Translations under genes and position numbers: made by a program
Notes under the pieces: generated by a model
The model's input: the letters and a program-made list of their open reading frames with translations, nothing else
Databases searched by the model: none
What the model was told of the DNA's origin: nothing
Shown: positions 17,501 to 26,881 of the stretch, piece by piece
How the letters are laid out: each line of letters begins with the position of its first letter
Position numbering within the stretch: position 1 is the first letter of the stretch
Source of the DNA: an uncultured Clostridium sp.
Lineage (GTDB): Bacteria; Bacillota; Clostridia; TANB77; CAG-508
Assembly: GCA_947367845.1 (NCBI GenBank)
Contig: CANBES010000003.1
Span: 24,482-88,481 of the forward strand
DNA: 64,000 nt
Reading direction: 5' to 3'

Positions 17501-19355
17501 GGCTACCTGCAAAGTTTGTTTGTTCTCCTGATAATTCAAGTATTATTGCCTTTTTGCCGTCTTCTCTGTTTTGTAATCCTATTTTTGATATTTTTATTTC
17601 GTCTTCAAAATTTAGTTGAGCTGTTTTTTTGACATCTATGTTTAATTCTTGTGGTAATACAATTTGTATTGTTGGGTTTTTATATAGGTCATATTGAGCA
17701 TCATCACTTTTTAGTGTTAGTATAAATTGTACGTCATTATTTGCCTGTAATGTTGATAAACTTGTATTGCTCACTTCTAATTTTGCTTCTGTTTTTGTAT
17801 CATTTAAAGCTATTTCTGCACTACTTGTAGATTGTTTGTCTCCATTTGTTACAGTTCCATTTAGGTTTAATTTGTTGAAGATTTTTAGTTGAGCTTTTGT
17901 GTAGTTTGCATTTCCTTTTATTGCTTTTGCATTTTTTATAACAAAGTTTCCTTCTACTTGTGGTTTGCTTGTTACAACTTTTATATAATCAGTTGGTTCG
18001 CTATAATTCACTACAATATTTCCTGCTTCATCACTTTCTGTTTCATTTGTTATTTTTGCTATTTCAGCATTTTCTTTGTTTAGTATTTGTATTTCATAGC
18101 TTTCACCAAAAATTCTCTCTAAATCTGCTTTGTTAAATATTGTAGATTTATATATTGTTACGGCTCTGTACATTCTGTCTCTTTCATCTGCAAATGTCTC
18201 TTCTTGATTTGTTAACTCGATAGCTTCTGTCTCTGATGCCTTAGATATTTTTATTGTATTATTTTCTTCAAATGCTGTTTCATTTTCTGGGTTTGCATAC
18301 ATATATCCTTTATATAGGCTATTTGTTGCTTCTTTTACTACTTCAACAATATTCCCTTTTTCTTCTGCTTGTACTTCTACATTTTCTGATTTTACTATCG
18401 CTTCAGCTTTTGTGTATAATTGTGTTGATACTGTTGTATCTAAATTTATTGTTGAACTTGCTGTTTCTACTTCGTTGTATGTATAAATTACATTATATTC
18501 ATTTACGGCATTTCCCCAGCTTGCTTCGCCATTTTCATTTAACACATTTGAGTTTACTATCTCTAAACTTCCGTCTTCTGGATTGTACTTTATTTGTTCA
18601 GCATCTAGCTTTACTCCATTTGCTAATACAATTACTTCTTGTGGATATTTTCCACTTATTTGTTGTGTCTTTATATTTATCGTCTCTTGTTTTCTTGGCA
18701 ATATATTGTTTGGAACATCTGTGTATATATTTTGTTGTATTAAAATTTCTCCTTCGCCTAAATTTATATATTTCCCAACTTCTTGAGTAAAACTTACTTC
18801 TGTATCTACTGTCCAATTTAATTTTATTTTTCTTTGTGCTTCAACACTTGTATCTATTTCATTATTGTATGTTCCTGTTAAATTTACATTTATCTCTTTT
18901 TCAAAATAATCTTCTGAAAAATTATTTGCTTGTTTAAATTTTATTGGAAGCTCAATTATTGCATCATTTGAATATATGATAGAATTTAGCTCTATTTCAT
19001 TCTTCTCTACATCAACTTTCTTTATATATTCACTTGCTATTTTCTCTTTTATAATAGTAAAGTTCGGATTTTCTATTTGTATCTTGGCATCTTTTAAAAC
19101 ACCCTGATTTTTAACATTTACATTTAAAACCAAAGTTTGCTCTTCTGCTAAATTCGCACTTCTCTCATGCCCTTTACCTTCTCCTAAATTAAAATACACA
19201 TCAAACTTAACATTGTTTGCGTTAGTATCTTCGCTTTGACTTTCTAGCCCTACCGAAAGTGCAATAGACATCGTCTGACCTATTATCACAAAATATGTTG
19301 ACATTAGTGTGATTATTAAACTTACTATTACTGTTTTTTTGATTGCTCTTTTCAT
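14514..19355 (-). CDS. Giant surface protein B1 (DUF11-like and SdrD_B)
   Basis: A 1613-residue secreted protein: signal sequence (about 1-32), a long array of beta-sandwich domains of the DUF11/conserved-repeat type (for example GVAIVAKSGDKTLQENDVVQ), one SdrD_B domain (ISGIAWIDEDKNGNRDLQEK), a final DUF11-like domain (VTIEYGIEITNEGDVAG) and a C-terminal membrane helix with a KKK tail. Before the helix stands NADVIISIKTG, not a PxTG signal; the same position in B2 and B3 reads [10 protein letters not shown] and ADVILSVGTG. Start: ATG with GGAGG upstream. It is the first gene of unit 1 and is followed by A1. It is probably a partner or stalk for A1. Confidence 0.85.
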   Translation of the reverse strand: MKRAIKKTVIVSLIITLMSTYFVIIGQTMSIALSVGLESQSEDTNANNVKFDVYFNLGEGKGHERSANLAEEQTLVLNVNVKNQGVLKDAKIQIENPNFTIIKEKIASEYIKKVDVEKNEIELNSIIYSNDAIIELPIKFKQANNFSEDYFEKEINVNLTGTYNNEIDTSVEAQRKIKLNWTVDTEVSFTQEVGKYINLGEGEILIQQNIYTDVPNNILPRKQETINIKTQQISGKYPQEVIVLANGVKLDAEQIKYNPEDGSLEIVNSNVLNENGEASWGNAVNEYNVIYTYNEVETASSTINLDTTVSTQLYTKAEAIVKSENVEVQAEEKGNIVEVVKEATNSLYKGYMYANPENETAFEENNTIKISKASETEAIELTNQEETFADERDRMYRAVTIYKSTIFNKADLERIFGESYEIQILNKENAEIAKITNETESDEAGNIVVNYSEPTDYIKVVTSKPQVEGNFVIKNAKAIKGNANYTKAQLKIFNKLNLNGTVTNGDKQSTSSAEIALNDTKTEAKLEVSNTSLSTLQANNDVQFILTLKSDDAQYDLYKNPTIQIVLPQELNIDVKKTAQLNFEDEIKISKIGLQNREDGKKAIILELSGEQTNFAGSLAQGIQIAIIADITIANTVPSKDEKIELTYTNENRPAEQFTDEVPIKINSKHGVLMTNKLENYSNSGETIETNDDKVVNAKLDTNEEAKLAKRTINVINNYEEPIKDVSILGKIGDEEEIDSQTFKTTIEANLQNVITAQNKKASIYFTDRSDLEAQSEEWKPTTEELDTVKAFKVTLEDELQPKESFSAEYNLYIPENVESGESLYTKTQLQYNYQGSEESTVSAMGLSAEATAEEEQPAQITEDVNGIGVAIVAKSGDKTLQENDVVQEGQAIKYVLTLTNNTDKDIKNLVLEATNTNAIYYGEVTHKEVIGGIEREIINYIEDANLTSKIIKVDEIKAGETKEVSYQVAVKEITESEQTITGQVKVTAEGIEEKTIKNITNKINKGKLKLILKDLVSLQEVLVSRGAIELDFEIKNISNTKVNNIMVNIPIANELEFSTQSLLVEGGSFIEYKDCVAKFKIDEISAGESQHIYIKIPIKEYIEGNECVITQYFTADYEDIKYVSNYQERTIKNISFQIVANQTTNISKSTVKNGDNIIFTINIERLKDYSDEEAGINIIDVLQRGLEINSIKIVKDGKEEFLPKDRIIDTKIFLNKEEKVSIIIDTKLNIALENQNKIINKVELSGTGINVNVNTVEFDIEGNKDNPSTDPTDKDETKHRISGIAWIDEDKNGNRDLQEKGLPNTTVMLLDEKTQNIAKDKDGNEAITTTDENGMYEFKEIEKGKYSVIFIYDSKNYYITEYQKEGVAESQNSDVISATIKLKNEQIKCAKTKELNLDNTNLANIDAGFIKSETFDLKLEKYINRITVQNSDGTRVISYNKEKLAKVEIDAKKIANSKVTIEYGIEITNEGDVAGYANEIVDYLPSDLKFSNQSNPGWRQNTNGNLYATALANQIILPGQTKTINLTLTKDMTQDNTGRILNKAEINNHYNERMLDDIDSTPGNKDEKEDDMSNADVIISIKTGSIILYTTIIISIAILATGIYFIKKKVLG

Positions 19356-19393
19356 TGCAACGCCTCCAAACTATTATTATTTTCCTATCATTA

Positions 19394-19421
19394 ATGATAC
19401 AATATTTAAAAAATTTTTCAA
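19394..19421 (-). promoter_or_regulatory. Promoter of the B1-A1 operon
   Basis: TTGAAA and TATCAT with 16 bases between them, upstream of B1. The promoter and its flanks are conserved upstream of B2 (26607-26634), as expected from unit duplication. Confidence 0.7.
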
Positions 19422-19525
19422 TAGTAGTTTTTTCCTTAATATTAAAATCCTGCCAAACTCCCTTACGGAAAGACATCTGCCGCCTTTATTATCTGTTATA
19501 TTACTTTTTTGTTACATTTTCGTTA

Positions 19526-19622
19526 CATGCCAACAGGGACGGACCTTCTTGGCAGATTCCTGCCACTGGGGACGGTCCTTCTTGGCAGGATCCTGCCAAA
19601 AAGGTCCGTCCCCAGTGGCAGG
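19526..19622. repeat. R1 repeat, extended copy after A2
   Basis: Three arms of the R1 family, with GGGACGGACC and GGGGACGGTCC variants, fill the gap between unit 1 and unit 2. The right part matches the block at 9.95-10.03 kb. Confidence 0.85.
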
Positions 19623-19630
19623 GTCACAAA

Positions 19631-19658
19631 AAGAACGAGATAAGTTTATCTCGTTCTT
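19631..19658 (-). terminator. Terminator of adhesin A2
   Basis: The arms AAGAACGAGATAA and TTATCTCGTTCTT, nearly identical to the A1 terminator, precede a T-run on the minus strand. Confidence 0.85.
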
Positions 19659-19667
19659 GAAATTATT

Positions 19668-22600
19668 TTATTTGAAGATTTTTTCACTTCCCCAAAGGGC
19701 CTTTTTTATTACAATTATTCCTACTCCTAAGATAGCTAGCGCTCCTATTCCTATTGCTATTGGTAGTATGAAGTTCATGTTATCACCTGTGTTTGGTGTT
19801 ACTGTAACTGTTTGTGCCATGTCGTCGTCTGGTTCTGTTTCTACCTTATATCCTGTTCCTGGTACGTAGTTTCCTGGTGTTATTGTTGTTGTTTTTGTTG
19901 GGTCATTAGGGTCTTCTATTGTTAATAGTCCTCCACCTGTTTTTGTTATTCTTGTGATTTCTGCTTCGTTGTCTAGTTCTACGTCGTTATTATTTATTGT
20001 TGTTAATACTTTTGTTGCTACTAATCTTACTGGTTCTGATGTGTCTGCTCTTGCTATTGCTTGGTTTCTTAGGTATTCTGTTTGTAATATTATTCTATCG
20101 TTTATTTTTGTTTCTCTTCCGTTGTATACTTGGTCAGATATGTCACTTCTTATATCGTCACGTGTTTTCTTGTCCCAACCGTATTTTGAATATGCTTCTT
20201 CATTTTCGTTAACAGCCCATTCTTTATCTAGGTAGTCTGTAATTTGTTTTACTGTTATCGTAACTGGTCTTTGTGTAACTGCTGTTCCTCTTCTTGTTGT
20301 TCCATATGTATAGAATAGTTTGTTTGCATAGTCTACTTCACTAGTATTTTGTACTGATAGTTCATATGTTATTTGCAGTGTTGAACCTTGTAATATTTCG
20401 TTATCCATTTCTATTTTTACATTTCCATTTGCATATCCTGGTTCTCCGACATTGGTTGGTCCGAATGATTGAAGGCTAGATGTTTCTGTTGGTATTATAT
20501 TGTAATTTTCATCTATATCTGCATCTATTAGAACTTGACCATTTGATAGTGTTAATTTGACATGACTTATCTTTTTAAGTAGCTCGTAATTTTGTCTTGG
20601 TCTTTCTATTATACCGAAGTCTAAATTTTGCATTTGATGTTGTCTTCTTCCTCCGAATGTATCTTCTTCTCCTGGTACTTGTGGTTCACTTGGTCTATTT
20701 TCTGCTCCTGGATTGTATATTTCTGTTGGGTTGTATTCTACATCTATTGCCATTTCTGGTGTTTCTGATACCATTACTTTGTTTGTATCTGCTTCTGTGC
20801 CGTGTTTTATTTCATTTGGATCACTCAAGTCTCTGTCGATGCTTTCTCTTGTGTCTGCTATACTTCCTGAAATTAGTTTATCTTTGTCTGCGTCATCATA
20901 TGTATCTGTTGCATCTGAATATCTTGGTTCCAAACTTTGATACCATTTTTCTCCATTATGTGCTTCGTCATTGTATATTGTTGCTTTATAGTTTTGTGCT
21001 GTGTATTCTTTATCTACATCTACTATGTGTTCTTTTCCACCCCAAGTGTATCTTATTACATAATCTCCTGCTGCAAAGTCTTTTATTGTATACGCTCCAT
21101 ATGAGTCTGTTGTTGTTGTATATTCTGATTTTACTACCCAATCTCCATAGCTTCCGTTTTCTCTTGCTTCTTTTCTAAGCAATTCTACTTTGACTTTTGG
21201 AATTCCTGGTTCCCCTGCATCTAATTGTCCATTACCTTGTCTTACACCATCAGCTAGTAATTCTTCAAGTGGTAAGTCTTCGAATACGTTTCCTGTTATT
21301 ACTCTTTCTGCGTTGTATTCTAGTCTTAGTGATGGTGCTGCATCTGTATCTGCTTCGTATGTATCTTTGTCTCCTGGTACTGCATTTCCTGGATTTGAGT
21401 TTTGGTCAATTCCTGCATATACTGCACCATTTGCATCAAATATTGAGTATGATGTTATTTCTGTTACGTTGTCTAATGGTTCTTGTGTTGTTCCTTCTTC
21501 TCCAAGAATTTCATATACTAGTTCTCTACTTAGTTTGAATTGTACATATATAATTTTAAATGATTGTTTTTCAATTCTTCCTAAACTTCTTGTGTCTATT
21601 TCTAACTTGTTGTAATCATTTTTTACATTAGCAATTGTATCACGATTATTAGAGTTTACTGCATAATCATTTCCTAAGTTTCTGAAGTTTATTTCATCTC
21701 CAACAGTTGCAGTATTTTCATCTAGGCTTGTACCTACTTTGATTTCTGCACCATAACTATTTTCTGCATATCTCTTATCATAGAAGTCTACGATTTGATT
21801 TATTTGTGCTGATAAGTTGCTTGAATTATTCTTTATTCCTATTGCATATGTTAGGTATACTTGTAATTCTCTATTTTCATCATTACTTCTGAACATTACG
21901 TCTGCTTTATAAATTGGTCTTGTATATTTCATACTTCCATATTTGTTTCCAAATTTCACGCCATAGTCATATCCATCTCCTGCACTTTCGTTCATATGTG
22001 AAAATCTCTTGTCATATTCATATATTTGTCCTTTTCCATTTACAAGTATTTTTACATTTTTTATATCTTTTTTAATTGATATATCTGGTTGTTCTCTTTG
22101 GTATACACCTAAGTTGATATTTTGTATTTCTGTTGTTCCGTCTTTTCTTATATCAGCTGGTGATTTTACTTTATCTAGATTTCCATTATATGCATTGTAT
22201 GTAGTTGCATTTATTAAGTATTTAGATGCCACATAATTTATTGGGAATATTGCGCCTTCATATCCATATGCTTTGTTACTATTTGTAATTTCGTAATTTA
22301 AATCACTTCTATTATCTATTATTCCGTCATATAGCAGTCTTATATCTCCTGCGTCTCCATTAGCATTGTTGTTTGTTATTACTTTAAATTTATTGTTAAA
22401 TGTTTGTCTAGCACTTCCCTCTGCTGCTTTACTTGTGTTCCATTGTGTTAGTCCTTTTAGCTCTACACCTTCATAACTCATTCCATTATAAACAAATTCA
22501 ATATAATATTTATCTAATTGATCAATTTCTACTCTTTCAAATTTGTATGTATGCTCTCCTGAACTGATTACTGCATTTCCTACTTGTGTATCCATTGTTC

Positions 22601-24231
22601 TTATTACAGTGTTTCCTTCTTTTAGATTTACTGTTACATCTTTTAGTAGTCTGTCTGCATCATCATCATTTGCTCTGTATATTCCATTTCTTCCTGTTTC
22701 TTTTCCATCGTCTGCTGGAGTATCATCCCATACATATCCTGATAAATCAACATATTTTTGTCTATTTTTAATAGTTATTAGGTTTACGCTGTTATTTGAT
22801 GTATTACTTGTGTTAACAGAGCTTTGTCTTACTACTTGTACTGTTGCTGTGTTTCCATTTCCTGAACCTCTATTGCTTGTCCATGAAATGTAATTTGCGT
22901 CTACTTCATAATATATATTATTTCCTACTGATGTTTCTATTATTCTGTATGTGTCTATTAACATATTGTAAATTTCTATGTTTCCGTTGCTGTCTGTTAT
23001 AAATGTTGTTGCTGCATTTGGGTCTGTTGTCGTTCCTTGGTCTGTTAACTGAATTTTTTGTCTCACTTCTTTTTGTTCTGTTTTATTAGCTCCTGTTTTT
23101 GCTATGATGTATTCTCCTTTTGAGTTTGATATTTTGAAGCTAAATCCACCTAATGCTTTTCCGTTATCTGTGTCTTGTTTGTGTATTCTTAGGTTTCCTG
23201 TTTGTTTTGGATTTTGTATTGTTGATGTTACTAGTTGTCCTGATTTTACTGTTATGTTTGCTGTTACTGTTGCATTGTATCCGTAGTGTGGTATACTTGT
23301 TTCTCTTGCTGTGTATGTTCCTGGTGTTATGTTTTCTATTCTTATTATTCCGTTCTCATCTGTTGTGTGTGTTTGGTTATATCCGTTTGGTCCTGTTATT
23401 TGGAATACTACGTTTGGTAGTTTTACTCTTGCGTTGTCTGCATCTACTTTTTCGATTTCTAGTGAACCGTTGAATTGTGTCCATTCGGCATCACGTTGTT
23501 GCTGTACTGTTTCTGTTTGATTATATTCATTCCCCCAAATTCTCTTCTCTGTACATATTGGTTGGTACCCTTCTAGTACATAATGTCCTATACCTGAATC
23601 TTGATATCTTTTTGTAGCTGTTTGATTTCCTATTGCTCTTAGCCATACTTTTGATAATCCATTTGCACATTTTTCCTTTGGAATTTCTAAGTTAAATTCT
23701 CTTGTTCCGGTTAACTACATTTCCCCAATAATCTTCAACATGCCATCCATCAATCGAATTTCCATTTCCATCTCTTACATGTAATTCAAATCTACTTGCT
23801 CCTGATGCTGTATATTTAAATGGCCCATATATATATCTATCTCCCCCATCCGTCATACCTATTGTTGTATTATTTGCTGTTATAGATACTCCTCCGTGAA
23901 TAAGTTGTATCTCCTATTTTGTGTCTTTGAATGTCTGTATCATATTTAGCCCAGCTATAAACTCCACCAGAAGACACAATAGAATTATTTTCACACTTTC
24001 CTTTTTCAAATGTTGTACTATGAAACCAGTCAAACAATCCACCGGGGAGAGTTCCAACACAAGAAGAAGTACAATTCCAGATATAAAGGCCTCCGCCGCC
24101 TGTATGTGTATAAAATGTCTCAACTCTATGATGCCATGCATTGTTCATTGAGTCTGCCTTTACTGTTGAATTATTAGCTATTAATATTACTAGGAACATT
24201 ATACTCACAAATGCTGTTTTGCTAATCTTTT
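19668..24231 (-). CDS. Giant adhesin A2 (Cna_B/SdrD_B, PxTG), two +1 shifts
   Basis: The second gene of unit 2. Its signal peptide ([15 protein letters not shown], cleavage expected after VKA) lies in the same frame as, and directly fused to, the B2 tail. A full protein needs two +1 shifts, at 23896 and 23709; after the second the frame is open for 1346 codons. Domains: an N-terminal region with four Cys; Cna_B/SpaA domains (VDADNARVKLPNVVF, PGTYTARET, KQDTDNGKALGGFSF); SdrD_B-like domains (YVWDDTPADDGKETG, NVFEDLPLEELLADG); and a sorting signal TPNTG plus hydrophobic helix and KK tail. The start is uncertain: no ATG/GTG/TTG with a ribosome site lies ahead of the signal peptide; an ATT at about 24231 behind AAAGGA is possible, or translation comes from B2. 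The 3' frame alone has a GTG at 23066. Confidence 0.75.
23706..23709 (-). other. +1 recoding site CGGA, second site in A2
   Basis: Frame 0 reads GTT AAC CGG AAC AAG AGA ATT TAA. Skipping the C gives AAC GGA ACA AGA GAA TTT and joins the 1346-codon frame. Confidence 0.78.
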
Positions 24232-26569
24232 TAATATTTATTTTTCCTTTTTTAATAAGATATATCGCAAGTATTATAAGGATTAGTGTCGCTATGCTTA
24301 TTATCGCTATGTAGACATATTCACCAGTACTTACTGCAATAATCAACTCCGCACTTGAAGAATTGTTTCCTGAATTAATTTCTGATGCTCCTGATATACT
24401 CATTGCTGTTCTTATTTCTGCTTCATTTATAAAGTTTCCTACTGTCTCTGATGTCATTTGTTTAGTAGCACTTATATTTAATGTTGTACTTTCTCCTGGC
24501 TCTATTCTTAAATTAGATTTGCTTGTATTTACATATTCTCCTTTTGCATCTCTTGGCCAACTTTTATTTGATTCATTTGTAATTACAAATCCACTTGGTA
24601 AAGTATCTGACACTCTTGCAACTGTTCCCGCAACTTGACCTACGTTTGTTATTACTATTTTATAATCAACTGTAACTGTTGCTCCATTTAGCTCTTTTGC
24701 TTTTATTTCTGTTTTTACAAGATTTTCATCGTTGTAATCATATTGTTTTGTTCCACTTGCAGTTCTTACTGTAACTTTAGATATATATTTATCTATCTTA
24801 AAATCGCAAGTTCCATTTCCTGTTTGTTCATTACTACCAAATGATGTACCTGGATTACTAGGATTTGCTGGATTCGTTGGAGTTACTGGAGTTGAAGGGT
24901 CGACTGGGTCGACTGGTTCTATTGGTTCCACTGGGTCGATTGGATCTACTGGATCAACTGGGTCAACTGGATTTTCTGGATCAACATAATCATATGGAAG
25001 TATTATGTGTGATACTTTGTTACTTATTTTATCGGGAATATTTTGAGCTGTTACACTTACAACATTTTCTATTTTCGTTTCTTCATACACCATATCTGCC
25101 ATTGCTTTTATTCTTACTCTTGCTGTCTCATCCTTTGGTATCAAAATATATTCATCAACATCTGCTAATTTATTTCCTTCTTCATCAAATCTCTTACTAC
25201 TAATATCAATAGTTTTGTCTTCCTCTTTTTCTAACCCTACTCCCATCAAATTATCTGATAGTATAACTTTCCAATTTTCATAAGTAATGCTAATTGCTTT
25301 TAATTCTTCTGGTATAAAGTCTAATAGTCTAACTTGTACATAATTATACTCTGTATCAGTTTCAACTGGTATTCCACCAATGTTCTTTATAGCCAACTCA
25401 TACTCTATCTCATCTTTATATTTTACTTTTTCACCCTCATTCTTTGAACTCATAGAAACTTCTACATTTCTTAGGACAAGTTCCATTCTGCTTTCGTTTG
25501 ACATAGTTCCGCTATCAGCTATTTCTGCATATGCTTTTATTGTCTCTATTGTACCATTTTCATCTTTTCTTTCTACTTCTCCATATTCTATATTTCCATA
25601 TAATAGATAACGGTAATTTGTTTTTAGTTTAGCTGTAACTACATTATCTTCTGTTGTTTCTAGCTCTATATCGTTCTGAACTTTCCCTTTTAAGTCTCCT
25701 TCTTCTCCTTGTGTATATTCTGAATTTCTATAAACATACTCTGCATTACCACCTGGTCCCATATCAATATAGTCAAAGTGTGTAATTTCTGGATTGTAAT
25801 TTTGAGGACCATCTTGCAATTTATATTTTACTTTTGCTACTGTTTTTAGTTTAAATTCTTTTGGCAAGTGAAATTTTACAACTGTCTCTTCTTTAGTATC
25901 TGATGCAATATTTAACACATATTGCCTTCCACCACGTTCTATATATGAACCTAAAAACATTTGCACATCAGAAGGTTCTACTGTATTAGTCATTTCAAAT
26001 TTATGTACTAATTCTTCTCCTACAAATGAATTAATAATTGTTGTTATATCTTTTTCTTCTTCATTTTCTTGTAAATCTTGTACCTTTACTTCATAATAAA
26101 GATCTTTACTTTGTCCAGCTTCTACTGTTCCTATCTCTATTATTTTTTCTCTAAGGTTTTCATCAAAGTTGTATCCATATGAGTCCCTTATTTTAGTAAA
26201 ATCCGCTTCTAGTTCCCCATATTTCACACCTTCTGGTATTGTAGCAACTAATACAACATTATCAATATCTTCTTCAGTTGTATTCTTTACTCTAATATTG
26301 TACTTAAGATACTCTCCCTCATGCACAACATCATCATTATAAACCACAGCTCCACCACGTGTAACCACAACTTCAGTTGTTAGGTCTGCTTGTTCTTCTG
26401 TGGATTCTGTTGTCGCTTTTATATCTTCTTTTGCTACTATTGCATCGTTTTTACTTAGACTGATACTTAGTGATATGTTAGTCATAGTTATTAGGCATGT
26501 CACTATTGTCAATATCAAAAATGCGTTTATTAATAGCTTAGTTTTTCCACTTACATTTCCGCTTCTCAT
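23870..26569 (-). CDS. Surface protein B2 (DUF11-like), fused to A2
   Basis: The 899-codon frame holds the whole of B2 plus the first part of A2. B2 proper (about residues 1-780) has a signal sequence (about 8-33), DUF11-like beta domains ([20 protein letters not shown]), a Pro-Asp rich linker (repeats of DPVDP, about residues 525-565), a final DUF11-like domain ([17 protein letters not shown]), the motif [10 protein letters not shown] and a membrane helix with a KKGKINIKK tail. No stop follows; the frame continues into the A2 signal peptide. B3, the paralogue, stops at the equivalent point (KKEKINIKKFKI). Start: ATG with GGAGGG upstream. So unit 2 either lost its gene boundary or makes a polyprotein of about 2300 residues that signal peptidase could cut. 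Confidence 0.82.
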   Translation of the reverse strand: MRSGNVSGKTKLLINAFLILTIVTCLITMTNISLSISLSKNDAIVAKEDIKATTESTEEQADLTTEVVVTRGGAVVYNDDVVHEGEYLKYNIRVKNTTEEDIDNVVLVATIPEGVKYGELEADFTKIRDSYGYNFDENLREKIIEIGTVEAGQSKDLYYEVKVQDLQENEEEKDITTIINSFVGEELVHKFEMTNTVEPSDVQMFLGSYIERGGRQYVLNIASDTKEETVVKFHLPKEFKLKTVAKVKYKLQDGPQNYNPEITHFDYIDMGPGGNAEYVYRNSEYTQGEEGDLKGKVQNDIELETTEDNVVTAKLKTNYRYLLYGNIEYGEVERKDENGTIETIKAYAEIADSGTMSNESRMELVLRNVEVSMSSKNEGEKVKYKDEIEYELAIKNIGGIPVETDTEYNYVQVRLLDFIPEELKAISITYENWKVILSDNLMGVGLEKEEDKTIDISSKRFDEEGNKLADVDEYILIPKDETARVRIKAMADMVYEETKIENVVSVTAQNIPDKISNKVSHIILPYDYVDPENPVDPVDPVDPIDPVEPIEPVDPVDPSTPVTPTNPANPSNPGTSFGSNEQTGNGTCDFKIDKYISKVTVRTASGTKQYDYNDENLVKTEIKAKELNGATVTVDYKIVITNVGQVAGTVARVSDTLPSGFVITNESNKSWPRDAKGEYVNTSKSNLRIEPGESTTLNISATKQMTSETVGNFINEAEIRTAMSISGASEINSGNNSSSAELIIAVSTGEYVYIAIISIATLILIILAIYLIKKGKINIKKISKTAFVSIMFLVILIANNSTVKADSMNNAWHHRVETFYTHTGGGGLYIWNCTSSCVGTLPGGLFDWFHSTTFEKGKCENNSIVSSGGVYSWAKYDTDIQRHKIGDTTYSRRSIYNSK
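23893..23896 (-). other. +1 recoding site CGGA, first site in A2
   Basis: Frame 0 reads TAT TCA CGG AGG AGT and stops seven codons later. Skipping the C gives TCA GGA GGA GTA TCT, opening a 62-codon stretch that leads to the second site. Confidence 0.78.
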
Positions 26570-26606
26570 ATGTTTCCCTCCAAAATATCATTATTATCTA
26601 ATATTA

Positions 26607-26634
26607 ATGATACAGGATTTTTTTATTTTTTCAA
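26607..26634 (-). promoter_or_regulatory. Promoter of the B2-A2 unit
   Basis: TTGAAA and TATCAT with 16 bases between them, in the same context as the B1 promoter. Confidence 0.7.
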
Positions 26635-26807
26635 TAGCAGTTTTTTCCTATCCTAACAATTATCTCTATAAATCGCTTAGGGAAGGTAGTTTGACATTTA
26701 TCATTCTACTTATTTTTACATTTTCATTACATTTTTGGATGTTTTTTGACAAATTTTTGAAAAAAGCTTCTAAATTACTTATTTACGTAAGGTTTCAGTT
26801 CGCAAGC

Positions 26808-26837
26808 AAAACTTTTTTGGTCTCTCCCAAAACGTCC
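26808..26837. repeat. R2 repeat downstream of A3
   Basis: AAAACTTTTTTGGTCTCTCC with a CCCAAAACGTCC end, one of four copies of the family. The rest of 26635-26807 is AT-rich and shows no gene. Confidence 0.55.
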
Positions 26838-26841
26838 AAAA

Positions 26842-26872
26842 AAAACCAACTCTTTTTTCAAGAGTTGGTTTT
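26842..26872 (-). terminator. Terminator of adhesin A3
   Basis: The arms AAAACCAACTCTT and AAGAGTTGGTTTT form a perfect 13-bp stem just past the A3 stop, followed by T residues on the minus strand. Confidence 0.88.
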
Positions 26873-26881
26873 TATATTTAG

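Noticed and set aside
71..19622. Repeats as a CRISPR array
   Set aside because: Copies are kilobases apart with genes between them, no regular spacers and no cas genes.
24890..24980. Short tandem repeat GGGTCGACTGG/GGATCAACTGG as a mobile or phase-variable element
   Set aside because: It encodes the Pro-Asp linker of B2 in whole codons; a protein-level repeat explains it, although length variation is possible.
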